A stretch of 64,000 nt of DNA from Brevundimonas sp. SH203 (GTDB taxonomy: Bacteria; Pseudomonadota; Alphaproteobacteria; Caulobacterales; Caulobacteraceae), in contig NZ_BDMM01000001.1 in assembly GCF_002157625.1 (NCBI RefSeq), forward strand, positions 124,001-188,000, given 5' to 3'. A program made the translations under genes and the position numbers. Within the stretch, counting starts at the first letter, position 1. Each line of letters begins with the position of its first letter. A model generated the notes under the pieces. That model searched no databases. It worked only from the letters and a program-made list of their open reading frames with translations, and was not told where the DNA came from. Positions 7,884-17,358 of the stretch are shown one piece after another.

Positions 7884-9451
7884 GACCCAAGCAATAAACA
7901 GTAGCGCAGAGCCCGGGCCGGCCCAGACGATCCGCGCCGCCCAATATGTGCGGATGTCGACCGAGCACCAGAAGTACTCGACCGAGAACCAGGCCGAGAT
8001 CATCGCCCGCTACGCCGCCCAGCGGGGGTTCGAGATCGTCGAGACCTATGCCGACAACGGCAAGAGCGGGCTGCGCCTGGACGGTCGGGACGCCCTGAAG
8101 CGGCTGATCGCCGACGTGCAGGCCGGGCGGACCGACTTCAAGGTGGTCCTGGTCTACGACGTCAGCCGCTGGGGTCGATTCCAGGACGCCGATGAGAGCG
8201 CCTACTACGAGTTCCTGTGCCGCGAGGCCGGCATCAGCATCCACTACTGCGCCGAGCAGTTCGAGAACGACGGCAGCCTCAGCACCACGATTATCAAGAG
8301 CATGAAGCGGGCCATGGCCGGTGAGTACAGCCGCGAGCTCTCGGTCAAGGTCTTCACCGGCCAGTGCCGCTTGATCGGCCTCGGCTATCGCCAGGGCGGG
8401 CCGGCCGGCTACGGCCTGCGGCGGCAGCTTGTCGACGAGCAGCGCCAGCCCAAGGCGACGCTGATGCGGGGGGGAGCACAAGAGCCTGCAGACCGACCGA
8501 GTGGTCCTGACGCCCGGTCCGGTCGAGGAGATCGACCTGGTCCAGCGCATCTATCGGATGTTCGTCCTCAACCGCCGCTCTGAGCGCGAGATCGCCGCCC
8601 TCCTGAACGGCGAAGGGCAGGTGACGGACCTCGGCCGCCCGTGGACGCGCGGGGTCGTCCACCAGATCCTCACCAACGAGAAATACATCGGCAACAACGT
8701 CTACAACCGTGTCTCCTTCAAGCTGAAGAAGAAGCGCGTCGCCAATACGCCGGATATGTGGGTGCAGGCGGACGGCGCCTTCGAGGGCATCGTCGACCCG
8801 GACTTCTTCGCGGCGGCCCAGCGCATCATCGCCGAACGCTGCCGGCGCTACACCGACGCTGAGATGCTGGAGCGGTTGACCGAACTGCTCGAGCGGCGCG
8901 GCTGCCTGTCGGGGCTGATCATAGACGAGCTTGAGGACATGCCGTCCAGCTCCACCTACCGCCAGAGGTTCGGCAGCCTGATGCGGGCCTATGAACTGGT
9001 CGGCTGGTCGCCCTCGCGCGACTACCGCTATCTGGAGACCAACCGCTTCCTGCGCACCCTCCATCCGGAGGTGGTGTCCGGGACGGTCGCGCAGATCGAG
9101 CGTCTGGGTGGCGCGGTGCGCGTCGATCCGGTCACCGACCTGCTCACCATCAATGAAGAGTTCACCGCCTCCCTGGCGATCGTGCGCTCGACCCGGACCG
9201 CGTCGGGCGACCTGCGCTGGAAGATTCGGCTTGATGCAGGCTTGAAGCCGGACATCACCGTCGCCGCGCGGATGGACGGGGCCAACGCTTCGGTCCGCGA
9301 CTACTATCTGCTGCCCTGGATCGACCTGGGGCCGCAGGACCGGGTCCGGTTGGCCGAGACCAATGGGGTGTCGCTCGACGCTTACCGGTTCGACGACCTC
9401 GACCGCTTCTTCGAGCTCACCGGCCGCGCCACCCTGAGGAGCGCTGCATGA
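7882..9451 (+). pseudogene. Large serine recombinase, frameshifted in a G run
   Basis: Site-specific DNA recombinase. The N-terminal resolvase domain has AQYVRMSTEHQKYSTENQ with the catalytic Ser at about 26 and VLVYDVSRWGRFQD. The recombinase domain follows (REIAALLNGEG, GRPWTRGVVHQILTNEKYIG) with a C-terminal specificity region. The reading frame breaks at the seven-G run near 8469-8474: removing one G restores MRGEHKSLQTDRVVLTPGP and joins 7882-8465 to the downstream frame ending at 9451. The gene is dead or the G run is miscounted. It overlaps the next gene by four bases and forms a module with two ParB-like genes. Confidence 0.85.
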
Positions 9452-10327
9452 CCCCGGCTGTCCCTGAGATCCGCTCCGTCCCGGTGTCGGCCATCACCAT
9501 CCTTAACCCGCGCGTCCGCAACCGGCGCATCTTCGACGAGCTGGTCGCCAGCATCGCCAACCTGGGCCTCAAGAAGCCGATCACGGTAAGCCCTCGCGAG
9601 GACGGCGGATACGACCTGATCTGCGGCCAGGGCCGGCTGGAGGCGTACATCGCGCTCGGTCAGGCTGAGATTCCTGCCGTGATCGCCGAGGCGACGCCCG
9701 AGGACTGCTTCGTCATGAGCCTCGTCGAGAATCTCGCCCGTCGCCAGCATCGGCCGCTCGACCTGGTCCGTGAGATCGGCGCCCTGAAGACGCGCGGCTA
9801 TTCCACCCAGGAGATCGCCGCCAAGACGGACTCCAGCGCGGAATGGGTGTGGGCCATCTGCTTTCTGCTCGACAACGGGGAGGAGCGGCTGATCAACGCC
9901 GTGGAGCGGGGGTTCATCCCGCCATCGGTCGCGGTGGAAATCGCCAAGGCGGGGGAGGGGGAGGTGCAGGCCGCCCTGGCCGACGCCTATGAGCAAAAGG
10001 CCTTGCCGGGCAACCAGGTGCTGGCGGTCCGCCGGATCATCGAACAGCGCCGCACCAGCGGCAAGGCCGGAATCAGCGGCTCGCGCGGACCGAGGCCCAA
10101 CCGGCCGGTGACGGCCGACGCCCTGGTACGGGCCTATCGCCGTGAGACCGATCGCCAGAAACTCCTGGTGAAGAAGGTGTCCCTGACTCAGAGCCGGTTG
10201 CTGTTCGTCGTCAACAGCCTGCGGCAGTTGCTGGACGACGACCACTTCGTGACCGCTCCTGCGGGCCGAGGCCATGCACACCCTGCCCAAACCTCTGGCC
10301 GAACGGCTCGGCCGGGCGGAGGGCTGA
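9448..10327 (+). CDS. ParB/RepB-like protein, C-terminus frameshifted
   Basis: The ParB N-terminal domain is clear: VSAITILNPRVRNRRIFDELV, then DLICGQGRLEAYIALGQAEIP and SLVENLARRQHRPLDLV, followed by the helix-turn-helix YSTQEIAAKTDSSAEWVW. Skipping the G at about 10255 gives LLRAEAMHTLPKPLAERLG and a stop at 10325-10327, two bases before the next ATG. Without the skip the frame runs aberrantly into the next gene to 10476. A one-base insertion is therefore likely, affecting only the last 25 or so residues. It accompanies the recombinase and probably helps DNA binding or partition of the excised module. Confidence 0.8.
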
Positions 10328-10328
10328 G

Positions 10329-11315
10329 ATGGACAAGCCCGTCAAAGCCGCCTTCGAACGCGACCTCAGGGTCATCCCGGTCGAGGACATCCTGCCGATG
10401 CGGCAGGTCGAAGACCGCGTGCTGCGTTCGGTCAAGTACCGGCGCATCGCCCGCTCCGTCGCCGAGGTCGGGGTGATCGAGCCCTTGGTGGTCGCGCGCC
10501 CGCGCGGGCAGGGGCCATGGATGCTTCTGGACGGCCACGTCCGCCTGTCGATCCTCAAGGAACTGGGGGAGCGGGACATCCGCTGTCTGGTCTCCGATGA
10601 CGACGAGGCTTTCACCTACAACCGCCGGGTCAACCGGCTGGCGACCATCCAGGAACACTACATGATCGTGCGCGCCCTGGAGCGCGGCGTCCCGGCCGAA
10701 AAGCTCGCCCGGGCGCTGGACGTGGACGTCAAGGCGATCCAGCGCAAGCGCGACATGCTCTGCGGCATCTGCCCGGAAGTGGTCGATCTGCTGAAGGACC
10801 GTTCGGTCAACACCTCGACCTTCACCATGCTGCGCAAGATGCGGGCGGTCCCCCAGATCGAGGCGGCGGAGCTGATGATCTCGGCGGGCAATTTCACCGG
10901 CTCCTACGCCCGCGCCCTGCTGGCCGCGACGCGGCAGTCGGACCTGGTCCAGTCCCACAAGCCCAAGAAGATCGGCGGGATGACGCCCGAGCAGATGGCG
11001 CGAATGGAGCGCGAGATGGCGTCGCTCACCGCCGACTTCAAAACCTTGGAGGCCTCCTACGGCGACGACGTCCTGCATCTCGTCATCGCCTCTGGATACC
11101 TTTCACGGCTCGTCGCCAATCCGGCGATCGAGCAGTGGCTCGCCGCGCGTCATCCGGAAATCCTTTCGGGCTTTCGCTCGATCATCAGCGTCGCCTCGCT
11201 CGATGCGGCCGCCGCTGACGGCGAAGACGACGCTCTACCGAATGACGACGGCGCCGATACGCACGCGGCGTGGATAGAGCGTCGCCCTGAAACAGCCTCT
11301 TCAGAATTCAATTGA
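10329..11315 (+). CDS. ParB/RepB-like plasmid partitioning protein
   Basis: A 328-aa protein. ParB-type N-terminal domain: VIPVEDILPMRQ, IARSVAEVGVIEPLVVARPRG, WMLLDGHVRLSILKELG, then LARALDVDVKAIQRKRDML (HTH) and a RepB-family C-terminal domain. It lies directly downstream of another ParB-like gene and a serine recombinase. This recombinase-ParB-RepB trio recurs in alphaproteobacterial mobile DNA in my memory. There is no ParA ATPase here, so a classical partition role is doubtful; a role as recombination accessory factor is possible. Confidence 0.82.
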   Translation: MDKPVKAAFERDLRVIPVEDILPMRQVEDRVLRSVKYRRIARSVAEVGVIEPLVVARPRGQGPWMLLDGHVRLSILKELGERDIRCLVSDDDEAFTYNRRVNRLATIQEHYMIVRALERGVPAEKLARALDVDVKAIQRKRDMLCGICPEVVDLLKDRSVNTSTFTMLRKMRAVPQIEAAELMISAGNFTGSYARALLAATRQSDLVQSHKPKKIGGMTPEQMARMEREMASLTADFKTLEASYGDDVLHLVIASGYLSRLVANPAIEQWLAARHPEILSGFRSIISVASLDAAAADGEDDALPNDDGADTHAAWIERRPETASSEFN

Positions 11316-11327
11316 AGAGCGAGTGCA

Positions 11328-12446
11328 TCAGCTACCCGGATGATTGGTACTCGATGAACTTACGCTTGCGTTTACAGCTTCCTCATAGCGTTCCTTGAAC
11401 TCTTTTGGCATTGCGCCGGCAGCCACGAGATACGCGTTAAGAAGAAATAAAAACTGGCGAGCTCGATTGTTTAATTTGAACAAATCACTTAAGTGGCGAT
11501 CTGCTTCTTCGCGCGTCTTTTCTTCAATGCATCGGAATGCTATTTCTTTTGAAAGGTAAGGTATCTGGGCGAGTGCGTCGGGCGCGTCCAGGAAAGATCG
11601 AACAATACCAACAAATCTCTTCCACTCAGGAAGTTCAACTTCGACATTCGCTCCCCCTGCACCAGCTCGTTCTATGGAAAGGCGAAGATTCCTGCGCATC
11701 ATATAACTATCTTTGCCGCCCCATATGTAGTAACGCAGAGTCTTCTCAAAATCATCTTGACCCATGTCGAACTGAAATATGTTTTTTAGATCGACGACGG
11801 CTAGTGTCATAAAGCCCGAAAAAGCTGATAGAAAATTAGCATACACGAATAGATGTTCGGTTTTCCTCGGGTCCAACTCTTGGGCACTTTTAATGAAGAT
11901 TCCGAGCAGAGACCGCAAGCCCCGAGCCCCATTACTCTCCATTGCGGCATAAGTATTCGACAGGGAAGCAATCTCTGAGAGGGCACCGTACTTTGCGGAA
12001 ATCTCAGGGATGTAGTCCCACAAATCCATATTAGCGAGATAAGTTGCGCCAAACAGATAGTTTGGCGAAACACTCACAGCATATTTCTCGAAATTCGCTT
12101 CGGAGTGGACGTGAACTCCTAACTCGTTTGCTAATAATCGGTGGCTATATGGAGCATCCTTTTTAAGAATTAGGAACGCTTCACTGGCTTTTACATACGA
12201 CTTCAGACCTGCTGCCCATAACGCGCGGTTGATCGCGCTCATTTTTCCTGTTTTGCAATCGAATAAAATCCGGCGCTCTAAACCCCGGCGGCCGAATTCG
12301 ATTCCGAGCACATCAACATCCGTAACATCCACCGGCATGTCTTCTAGTGCGGCAGACGATCTAACTACCACCTCGAGATAGGGCACGACCCCTTGAGCGG
12401 CGCAGAAGCGGGCCGCCATTCCTTTTTGGGCGCGGTCTTTGATCAT
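11328..12446 (-). CDS. Putative PD-(D/E)XK-type nuclease
   Basis: A 372-aa protein of visibly lower GC content than its surroundings. Near the N-terminus, TDVDVLGIEF followed by RRILFDCKTGKMS gives the D...(D)xK signature of restriction-endonuclease-like folds, with the metal-binding Asp in VDVLG and DCK as the second motif. The remaining 280 residues are mostly helical and unrecognised. Its start overlaps the stop of the upstream gene (ATGA), so the two form a coupled pair on the minus strand, opposite the ParB module. Probable defence nuclease; target unknown. Confidence 0.62.
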   Translation of the reverse strand: MIKDRAQKGMAARFCAAQGVVPYLEVVVRSSAALEDMPVDVTDVDVLGIEFGRRGLERRILFDCKTGKMSAINRALWAAGLKSYVKASEAFLILKKDAPYSHRLLANELGVHVHSEANFEKYAVSVSPNYLFGATYLANMDLWDYIPEISAKYGALSEIASLSNTYAAMESNGARGLRSLLGIFIKSAQELDPRKTEHLFVYANFLSAFSGFMTLAVVDLKNIFQFDMGQDDFEKTLRYYIWGGKDSYMMRRNLRLSIERAGAGGANVEVELPEWKRFVGIVRSFLDAPDALAQIPYLSKEIAFRCIEEKTREEADRHLSDLFKLNNRARQFLFLLNAYLVAAGAMPKEFKERYEEAVNASVSSSSTNHPGS

Positions 12447-13723
12447 AGCTGCAACAGGAACTGCTGGACCTCGGCCTCGGCCCTCTTGGACACTACCGAT
12501 TTGCCAGGGTTGGCGCGACTCTTGCGTGCGGACAGATGCGAACGGACATACTCCTCATCACTCCGTAACAGCAGCCTAGCCTGACCGTCTTGCTCCAGAT
12601 CCGAAGGGCGTTGGCTTGCTAGCAGAGTGCGCGCAATGGAGACCGCTTGGACATTCTCGGGCACATCGATCAGATGAAACTGGAAGCGGTCGCCTGACGT
12701 GAGCTTCAGTCGGCCTAAACCGAGAACGGATAGATTGGCATACTGATGGGCCGCCTCCGAAGAGGCATTGATAAATTTGTTATTTTCGAGCTTTGAGAGC
12801 AGCGCGTCAGGATATTTTATCCGGAAGCGCTCTGGCAGCAGTTGGCCCTTTCTGACCGCAGCGGCCAAAGCCATGCCTTTCTCATATATTTCTCGGTTGG
12901 CCGCGCTTAGCCGAGTTTTCCCGGGAGCGGGAGTGAAGATGAACTGCTCACTCTCGCCATTGGGGCGCTTGATGGATGGGGGCTTAATGATGCCCTCGGA
13001 TGCGAGCGCTTTGACCAAATCAACTTGATCTGGGGTCAACTGTGTAGTCGAGACGCGCCCTGTCGACACTATGGCGGAAAGTGGCATTCCTTGGTTGTCT
13101 TGTATGGCTTGCAGCACATGTTGTACGTTTGGTGTGTCGCCGCGAGCCGCCATGTCAATTAGGCCAGACATGTTCCCATCGAAATAGAGGGGGCTGGCGA
13201 GAATATCCCTACCCCTTGCGCGATGATCCACAATCAGACCGGAGCTCTCGCCAATCTGGAGAGCTGAGTTAAAGGCATTCCCGTCGAGGCCTAGGCTTGA
13301 TCGGACGGAGTCACGATTTTCAGGAGATTTGGAAAGACGGTCCAGAATGCCGATCGTGGCGACTTCCAACTCGTTCAGCGGGGCTTGGTCCAGGAACTCG
13401 CCAACGCGCTCATATATGTCTTCGAAATGCGGAACGTTGGGCACGACCTTGGAAATGGTGTGACCTTGTGTGATCAGGCTGACCAACTCCAAGTTGGCCA
13501 ATATTCTAAGAATACGGTCAAGGACTCCTGATCTGATGTGAAAATACCGCGAAGCGACAAGACGCAGCGTTCCATAGTCTACCTCTCCCAACCCGCGCAG
13601 GTTCACTGCAAGTACGGCTGCTTGGCCAATATCAGTCGCGGCATCGTACTCGGGCACATCACTGCCTTCGAGGCCGACCTGCAGGTCAAACGCATATTCT
13701 GCGGCTTGTTTCTTTGTGAGCAT
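12443..13723 (-). CDS. Unrecognised protein with winged-helix-like repeats, partner of the nuclease
   Basis: A 426-aa protein, ATG at 13723 (MLTKKQAAEYAFDL). Several segments resemble winged-helix domains: VASRYFHIRSGVLDRILRIL, then LEVATIGILDRLSKSPENRD, then VDLVKALASEGIIKP. No catalytic motif seen. AT-richer codon use than its neighbours matches the nuclease gene that follows with a four-base overlap, so both were probably acquired together. It could recognise DNA or regulate the nuclease. I do not know a family for it. Confidence 0.6.
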   Translation of the reverse strand: MLTKKQAAEYAFDLQVGLEGSDVPEYDAATDIGQAAVLAVNLRGLGEVDYGTLRLVASRYFHIRSGVLDRILRILANLELVSLITQGHTISKVVPNVPHFEDIYERVGEFLDQAPLNELEVATIGILDRLSKSPENRDSVRSSLGLDGNAFNSALQIGESSGLIVDHRARGRDILASPLYFDGNMSGLIDMAARGDTPNVQHVLQAIQDNQGMPLSAIVSTGRVSTTQLTPDQVDLVKALASEGIIKPPSIKRPNGESEQFIFTPAPGKTRLSAANREIYEKGMALAAAVRKGQLLPERFRIKYPDALLSKLENNKFINASSEAAHQYANLSVLGLGRLKLTSGDRFQFHLIDVPENVQAVSIARTLLASQRPSDLEQDGQARLLLRSDEEYVRSHLSARKSRANPGKSVVSKRAEAEVQQFLLQL

Positions 13724-13838
13724 GAGTCCTCCGACGCACGCTGGTATCCCAACCGGTGGTTGATGCCAAGGTTGGTTCTTGCTGGGAGCGGACCGCGAGT
13801 TGGATGCTGGAGCCTAGCTATGTGGTCTGGTCGTAATC

Positions 13839-14750
13839 CTAACTTCCCACCGCTTCGCGTAGTTCTTCGATGTGCTTCTGGCTCGCCTCGGCGACGATTT
13901 GTCTGAGCACTCCGATCCGTTCGTTCAGGAACGCGAGTTCCTCATCGGTAATGCGATAGTGGCGCGAGTAGCGTACTTTGACGTAGGCCGCCCGCAGCAG
14001 TTCGAAGCATCGCTTCTGAAACTTGGTATCGTGCGGCCAGGCTTCGCGCAGGCTCGGTTCGAGCGGCTCCGTCATGTTTCGGAGGCGGATGAGGTTATGG
14101 CTCTTGGGCGAATAGAAGGTCAGGACCTGCAGGAGCCCCTGATAAATCGTCTCCGCTGCTTGATGCAGATTGAACGCGGCCTTTTTCGTGAAGCCCCGAG
14201 ACCGACAAAATTCGACCATCGCTAGAAACTCGTCGGCGTCTTGCTTCCATTCCTCATAGTACTCCTTCGCCTCTTCCAGCGCCGTAGACGGCGGCAAGGG
14301 CTGTGGTTCGGAGAATGCCACGCCGGGCGTGTCCTGAAGGACCACGCCGTCGCGGGCGATGTCGATGAAAAACCCGCGACCGTGCTCCAGCTTCCAGTTC
14401 ACGTCGTCCAGGCTATGGACGATCAGGCTGACGGGCGTGCGCATGGCGCCCGCCGACAGTTCGGCCAGGAGGCGCTTCTCCACATCCTCCCAGAACTCGA
14501 AGTCGGTCAGGTCCTCATGATCCACGACCACCAGTAGGTCGAAATCCGAGAAATAGCGCCCGACCGGATCGTGCACCCAGTCGCCGCGCGCATAGCTGCC
14601 GAACAGGATGATCTTCAGGATGCGGCCGTTCTTCAGCCGGTCGGCCCGGCGCGTGGAGATGGCCTTGGCGAAGCCGTCCTGAATGATCCCGACGGCGGCG
14701 TCGAGTTCACGCTGTTTCGCGAGCGGCAATTTCCTCAGCGGACGTTTCAT
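13839..14750 (-). CDS. Nucleotidyltransferase-HEPN fusion protein
   Basis: A 303-aa protein counted from the ATG at 14750; an in-frame upstream start at 14813 is possible. The N-terminal minimal nucleotidyltransferase domain has IILFGSYARGDW (GSx10DxD type) with YFSDFDLLVVVD as the metal-binding pair at about 69/71. The C-terminal part is a HEPN domain: AAFNLHQAAETIYQGLL, then VRYSRHYRITDEEL containing an RxxxxH-like motif. In MNT-HEPN toxin-antitoxin pairs the MNT protein AMPylates the HEPN RNase; here both are in one chain. Possible abortive-infection or self-regulated factor. Confidence 0.78.
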   Translation of the reverse strand: MKRPLRKLPLAKQRELDAAVGIIQDGFAKAISTRRADRLKNGRILKIILFGSYARGDWVHDPVGRYFSDFDLLVVVDHEDLTDFEFWEDVEKRLLAELSAGAMRTPVSLIVHSLDDVNWKLEHGRGFFIDIARDGVVLQDTPGVAFSEPQPLPPSTALEEAKEYYEEWKQDADEFLAMVEFCRSRGFTKKAAFNLHQAAETIYQGLLQVLTFYSPKSHNLIRLRNMTEPLEPSLREAWPHDTKFQKRCFELLRAAYVKVRYSRHYRITDEELAFLNERIGVLRQIVAEASQKHIEELREAVGS

Positions 14751-15336
14751 GCCCGGAGTCTCCGAAATGCGGAGCCGACACACAAGAGTCGAAACGCCCC
14801 GATCTGCGCGCAACTAGGCTGCCGCGCTCATAATCGCTACGCTAGCACCTGCGGGCGCCGGTTCCATAGGGTGTCGTCTGTTCGCCGTAGGGCCGGTTCG
14901 CCGGAAAATCGTCGCGGCGCCGCCTGAAAGTCCCGGGCCTCCACGCAGAGGGTCCAACGCCCGCACCTTTCCCCTTTCGATATGGGCTGTGGTCTGCGGC
15001 TCTAAGCGTCAGAGCGGGGTGTGATCTCCGGGGTCATGTCGACTGCGTCTGTGATGCTCCGGCGGTCTGTGGGTCTTTCCCCTGTTTGCGCGCGCCACGG
15101 CGCGGCCTCTCGAAAAGGCGGATCTGAGCGGAAACCGGTCGGCTGAGCGCAACCGCGCGCTCGACTTTCTTCCCCGGCCTGAAGGCCTCCTCGCGGGACA
15201 AGAAACTCCCGCTTGCGGTCCTCCGCTTCGCTGCGGGGGCTTGCTGGCGTTCGCCCTGCGCGCCGACCGGCCCCCGGTCTCCCGATCGCCATCGAGGCCG
15301 CGACAGGCGTGGTCCGACAGCAAAGGAGAAACTGAC
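14751..15336. other. Intergenic stretch without a recognisable gene
   Basis: About 590 bases between the start of the MNT-HEPN gene and DUF736. Open frames here on both strands have no family features. It should contain the promoters of both flanking genes. I see no tRNA, tandem repeat or insertion-sequence end. Confidence 0.5.
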
Positions 15337-15630
15337 ATGGCCGCTATTGGCACCTTCACCGCTCAGAGCGACGGCTACACCGGGTCGATCAAGACCCTGA
15401 CCCTCAACGTCAAGAGCGCGACCCTGCGCCCGAACGAGAAGTCGGACGACAAGGCGCCGGACTACCGCATCTTCTCGGGCCAGACCGAGTTCGGCGCCGC
15501 CTGGAAGAAGACCTCCCGTGAGAACCGGGAATACCCCTCGGTCAAACTGGACGATCCCAGCTTCCCGGCGCCGATCTACGCCTCGCTGGTCGAGATCGAG
15601 GGCGGACACAGCCTGATCTGGTCCCGCTGA
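15337..15630 (+). CDS. DUF736 family protein
   Basis: A 97-aa protein starting at the ATG at 15337, preceded by AAAGGAG at good spacing. Sequence features typical of DUF736: [20 protein letters not shown] at the N-terminus, then KAPDYRIF and [11 protein letters not shown], ending in a beta-rich tail ([12 protein letters not shown]). The family is common on alphaproteobacterial conjugative elements; its function is unknown. It lies upstream of an ArdC-like gene and mobilisation genes. Confidence 0.9.
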   Translation: MAAIGTFTAQSDGYTGSIKTLTLNVKSATLRPNEKSDDKAPDYRIFSGQTEFGAAWKKTSRENREYPSVKLDDPSFPAPIYASLVEIEGGHSLIWSR

Positions 15631-15700
15631 ACCGGAGCGGCGGCGCGTCGGACGCGCCGCCGCCCCTTCATCCGAACAATCCATCCTTGAGGAGGCTGCC

Positions 15701-16576
15701 ATGACGCGCCCCGCCGATCCTGCTCGTCCGGACATCTACGCCCGGATCACCAACCAGATCATCGACCAACTGGAGGCCGGCGTCCGGCCGTGGACCCAGC
15801 CCTGGACCGGAGGCAACCCGGTCACCCGTCCACTCCGCCACGACGGCACGCCCTATAGCGGCATCAACGTCCTGCTGCTGTGGTCGGAGGCCTTCAGTCG
15901 AGGGTTCGCCTCGCCGACCTGGATGACCTTCCGCCAGGCGCTGGCGCTGGGCGCCCATGTCCGCAAGGGCGAGAGGGGCTCCACCGTGGTCTACGCCAAC
16001 CAGATCGTCCGTACCGAAACCGACGATGCAGGCGAGGAAGTCGAACAGCGCATCCCGTTCCTGAAGGCCTACACAGTTTTCAACATCGAACAGATCGACG
16101 ACCTGCCGGACGTCTACCGTCCGACACCAGCGGAACCCGTCAATCCCGACGCGCGGCGGGAAGCGATCGAACGCTTCTTCGCCGAGCTGGGCGCCGACAT
16201 CCGCCACGGCGGTTCTGCCGCCTACTACGTCCCGGCGTCCGATCATGTGCAGATGCCGCCGTTCGAGACCTTCCGAGACGCGGGCGCCTACTACGCCACG
16301 CTCGGTCATGAGTGCGTGCACTGGACCGGCCATGAATCCCGGTTGGCCCGCGACTTCAGCCGCTCGACCCAGGCTTACGCTCGCGAGGAACTGGTCGCCG
16401 AGCTCGGCGCCGCCTTTCTATGCGCTGACCTCGGGCTGGAGCTGGAGCCGCGCGAGGATCACGCCGCCTATCTCGGGCACTGGCTCGAGACGTTGAAGGC
16501 CGACAAGAGGTTCCTGTTCGCGGCGGCGGCTCATGCGCAGAGAGCGGTCGCCTGGCTGCACGAAGCGCATCCCTGA
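15701..16576 (+). CDS. ArdC-like antirestriction/zincin-like metallopeptidase
   Basis: A 291-aa protein. The N-terminal ArdC-type ssDNA-binding domain (about 8-130) has IYARITNQIIDQLEAGVRPW, YSGINVLLLW, PTWMTFRQALALGAHVRKGE and PFLKAYTVFNIEQ. The C-terminal zincin-like domain has YYATLGHECVHWTGHESRL (HExxH-like) and EELVAELGAAFL. ArdC proteins travel on conjugative elements and protect incoming DNA against restriction. A GGAGG site lies just before the ATG at 15701. Confidence 0.9.
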   Translation: MTRPADPARPDIYARITNQIIDQLEAGVRPWTQPWTGGNPVTRPLRHDGTPYSGINVLLLWSEAFSRGFASPTWMTFRQALALGAHVRKGERGSTVVYANQIVRTETDDAGEEVEQRIPFLKAYTVFNIEQIDDLPDVYRPTPAEPVNPDARREAIERFFAELGADIRHGGSAAYYVPASDHVQMPPFETFRDAGAYYATLGHECVHWTGHESRLARDFSRSTQAYAREELVAELGAAFLCADLGLELEPREDHAAYLGHWLETLKADKRFLFAAAAHAQRAVAWLHEAHP

Positions 16577-16800
16577 TGGGCTGGCATCGTCGCTTTGAGC
16601 CTGAGCCGCGTCCTGACCGGGCGCGGCTTCTTCTTTGCTCGGATGGCGGTGGAGGGAGATGAGAGGAGGGGTGTCGCCGCCCTCGGTTGGGGCGCCCTTC
16701 AGGGCGGCGGGCGAGCGGCCGATAGCGGCCGCCGAGGGGAGGGCGGGGAATCTCCGTAAGCCTGCGGGACGAGGCGGTTCGCGGTCTAGGGCAGGATAGG

Positions 16801-16825
16801 CATTGCGCCGGCAATGTCTGACAGA
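16801..16825. promoter_or_regulatory. Paired short inverted repeats upstream of mobC, possible oriT or operator
   Basis: CATTGCgccgGCAATG (16801-16816) is directly followed by GTCTGaCAGAC (16815-16825), 11 bases before the mobC start. Inverted repeats beside a mobC/relaxase pair are where an origin of transfer would be expected. No nic consensus is proven, so the call is tentative. Confidence 0.3.
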
Positions 16826-16836
16826 CCCGCTCCCCG

Positions 16837-17358
16837 ATGGATCGCTTCACTTTTCGCCTCCCGTCCGACCTGGCCCGCCGCTTCGACGCGACGGCGGCCG
16901 ATCACGGCGGGCGGTCCCGCTATCTGCGCACGCTCATGGAAGCCGCCGCCCAAGTGCCCTTGCCGGCGCCCGAGCCGGGGCCGCCAGGCACGAAGTCGGC
17001 CAAGCTGACCCTGAGGCTGGCGGACGCGGACCTGGCGTTGCTGGAGGCCGAGGCGGCCCGCGCGGGACTGTTGCGGACCCAATGGGCGGCGGCGCTGATC
17101 CGTCGCCGTGTTCGTGGCCGGCCCCAGATGACGCCGCCCGAAGCGTTGGCCCTGATCGGCATCCGACGCGAGCTTCACCGCATCGGCGTCAACATCAACC
17201 AGATCGCCCGCGCCCTGAACACGGCCGTGATGGAAGGGGCCGTGCTTGATCTGGAGGTCGCTCAACTGGCCGCCTTCGCCGCCGAAATCCGCGGACATCT
17301 GAGCGGTCTAGACGATGTGTTCGCCGGCAATCTGGCCTATTGGTCGGCCGAACGATGA
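16837..17358 (+). CDS. mobC: MobC-family mobilisation relaxosome protein
   Basis: A 173-aa protein. The N-terminal part (MDRFTFRLPSDLARRFDATA) resembles a ribbon-helix-helix DNA-binding domain. A second similar segment follows (KLTLRLADADLALLEAEAARA), then the MobC signature GIRRELHRIGVNINQIARAL. MobC assists nicking at oriT by the relaxase, whose ATG overlaps the mobC stop (ATGA). Together they indicate that the element is mobilisable. Confidence 0.85.
   Translation: MDRFTFRLPSDLARRFDATAADHGGRSRYLRTLMEAAAQVPLPAPEPGPPGTKSAKLTLRLADADLALLEAEAARAGLLRTQWAAALIRRRVRGRPQMTPPEALALIGIRRELHRIGVNINQIARALNTAVMEGAVLDLEVAQLAAFAAEIRGHLSGLDDVFAGNLAYWSAER

Noticed and set aside
8465-8480. Programmed frameshift in the recombinase G run
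   Set aside because: No slippery heptamer plus structure could be shown, and other genes nearby have similar random lesions, so loss or error is simpler.
15002-15735. Minus-strand open frames over DUF736 and its leader
   Set aside because: They are antisense to the clear DUF736 and ArdC-like genes or low-complexity Arg-rich frames.
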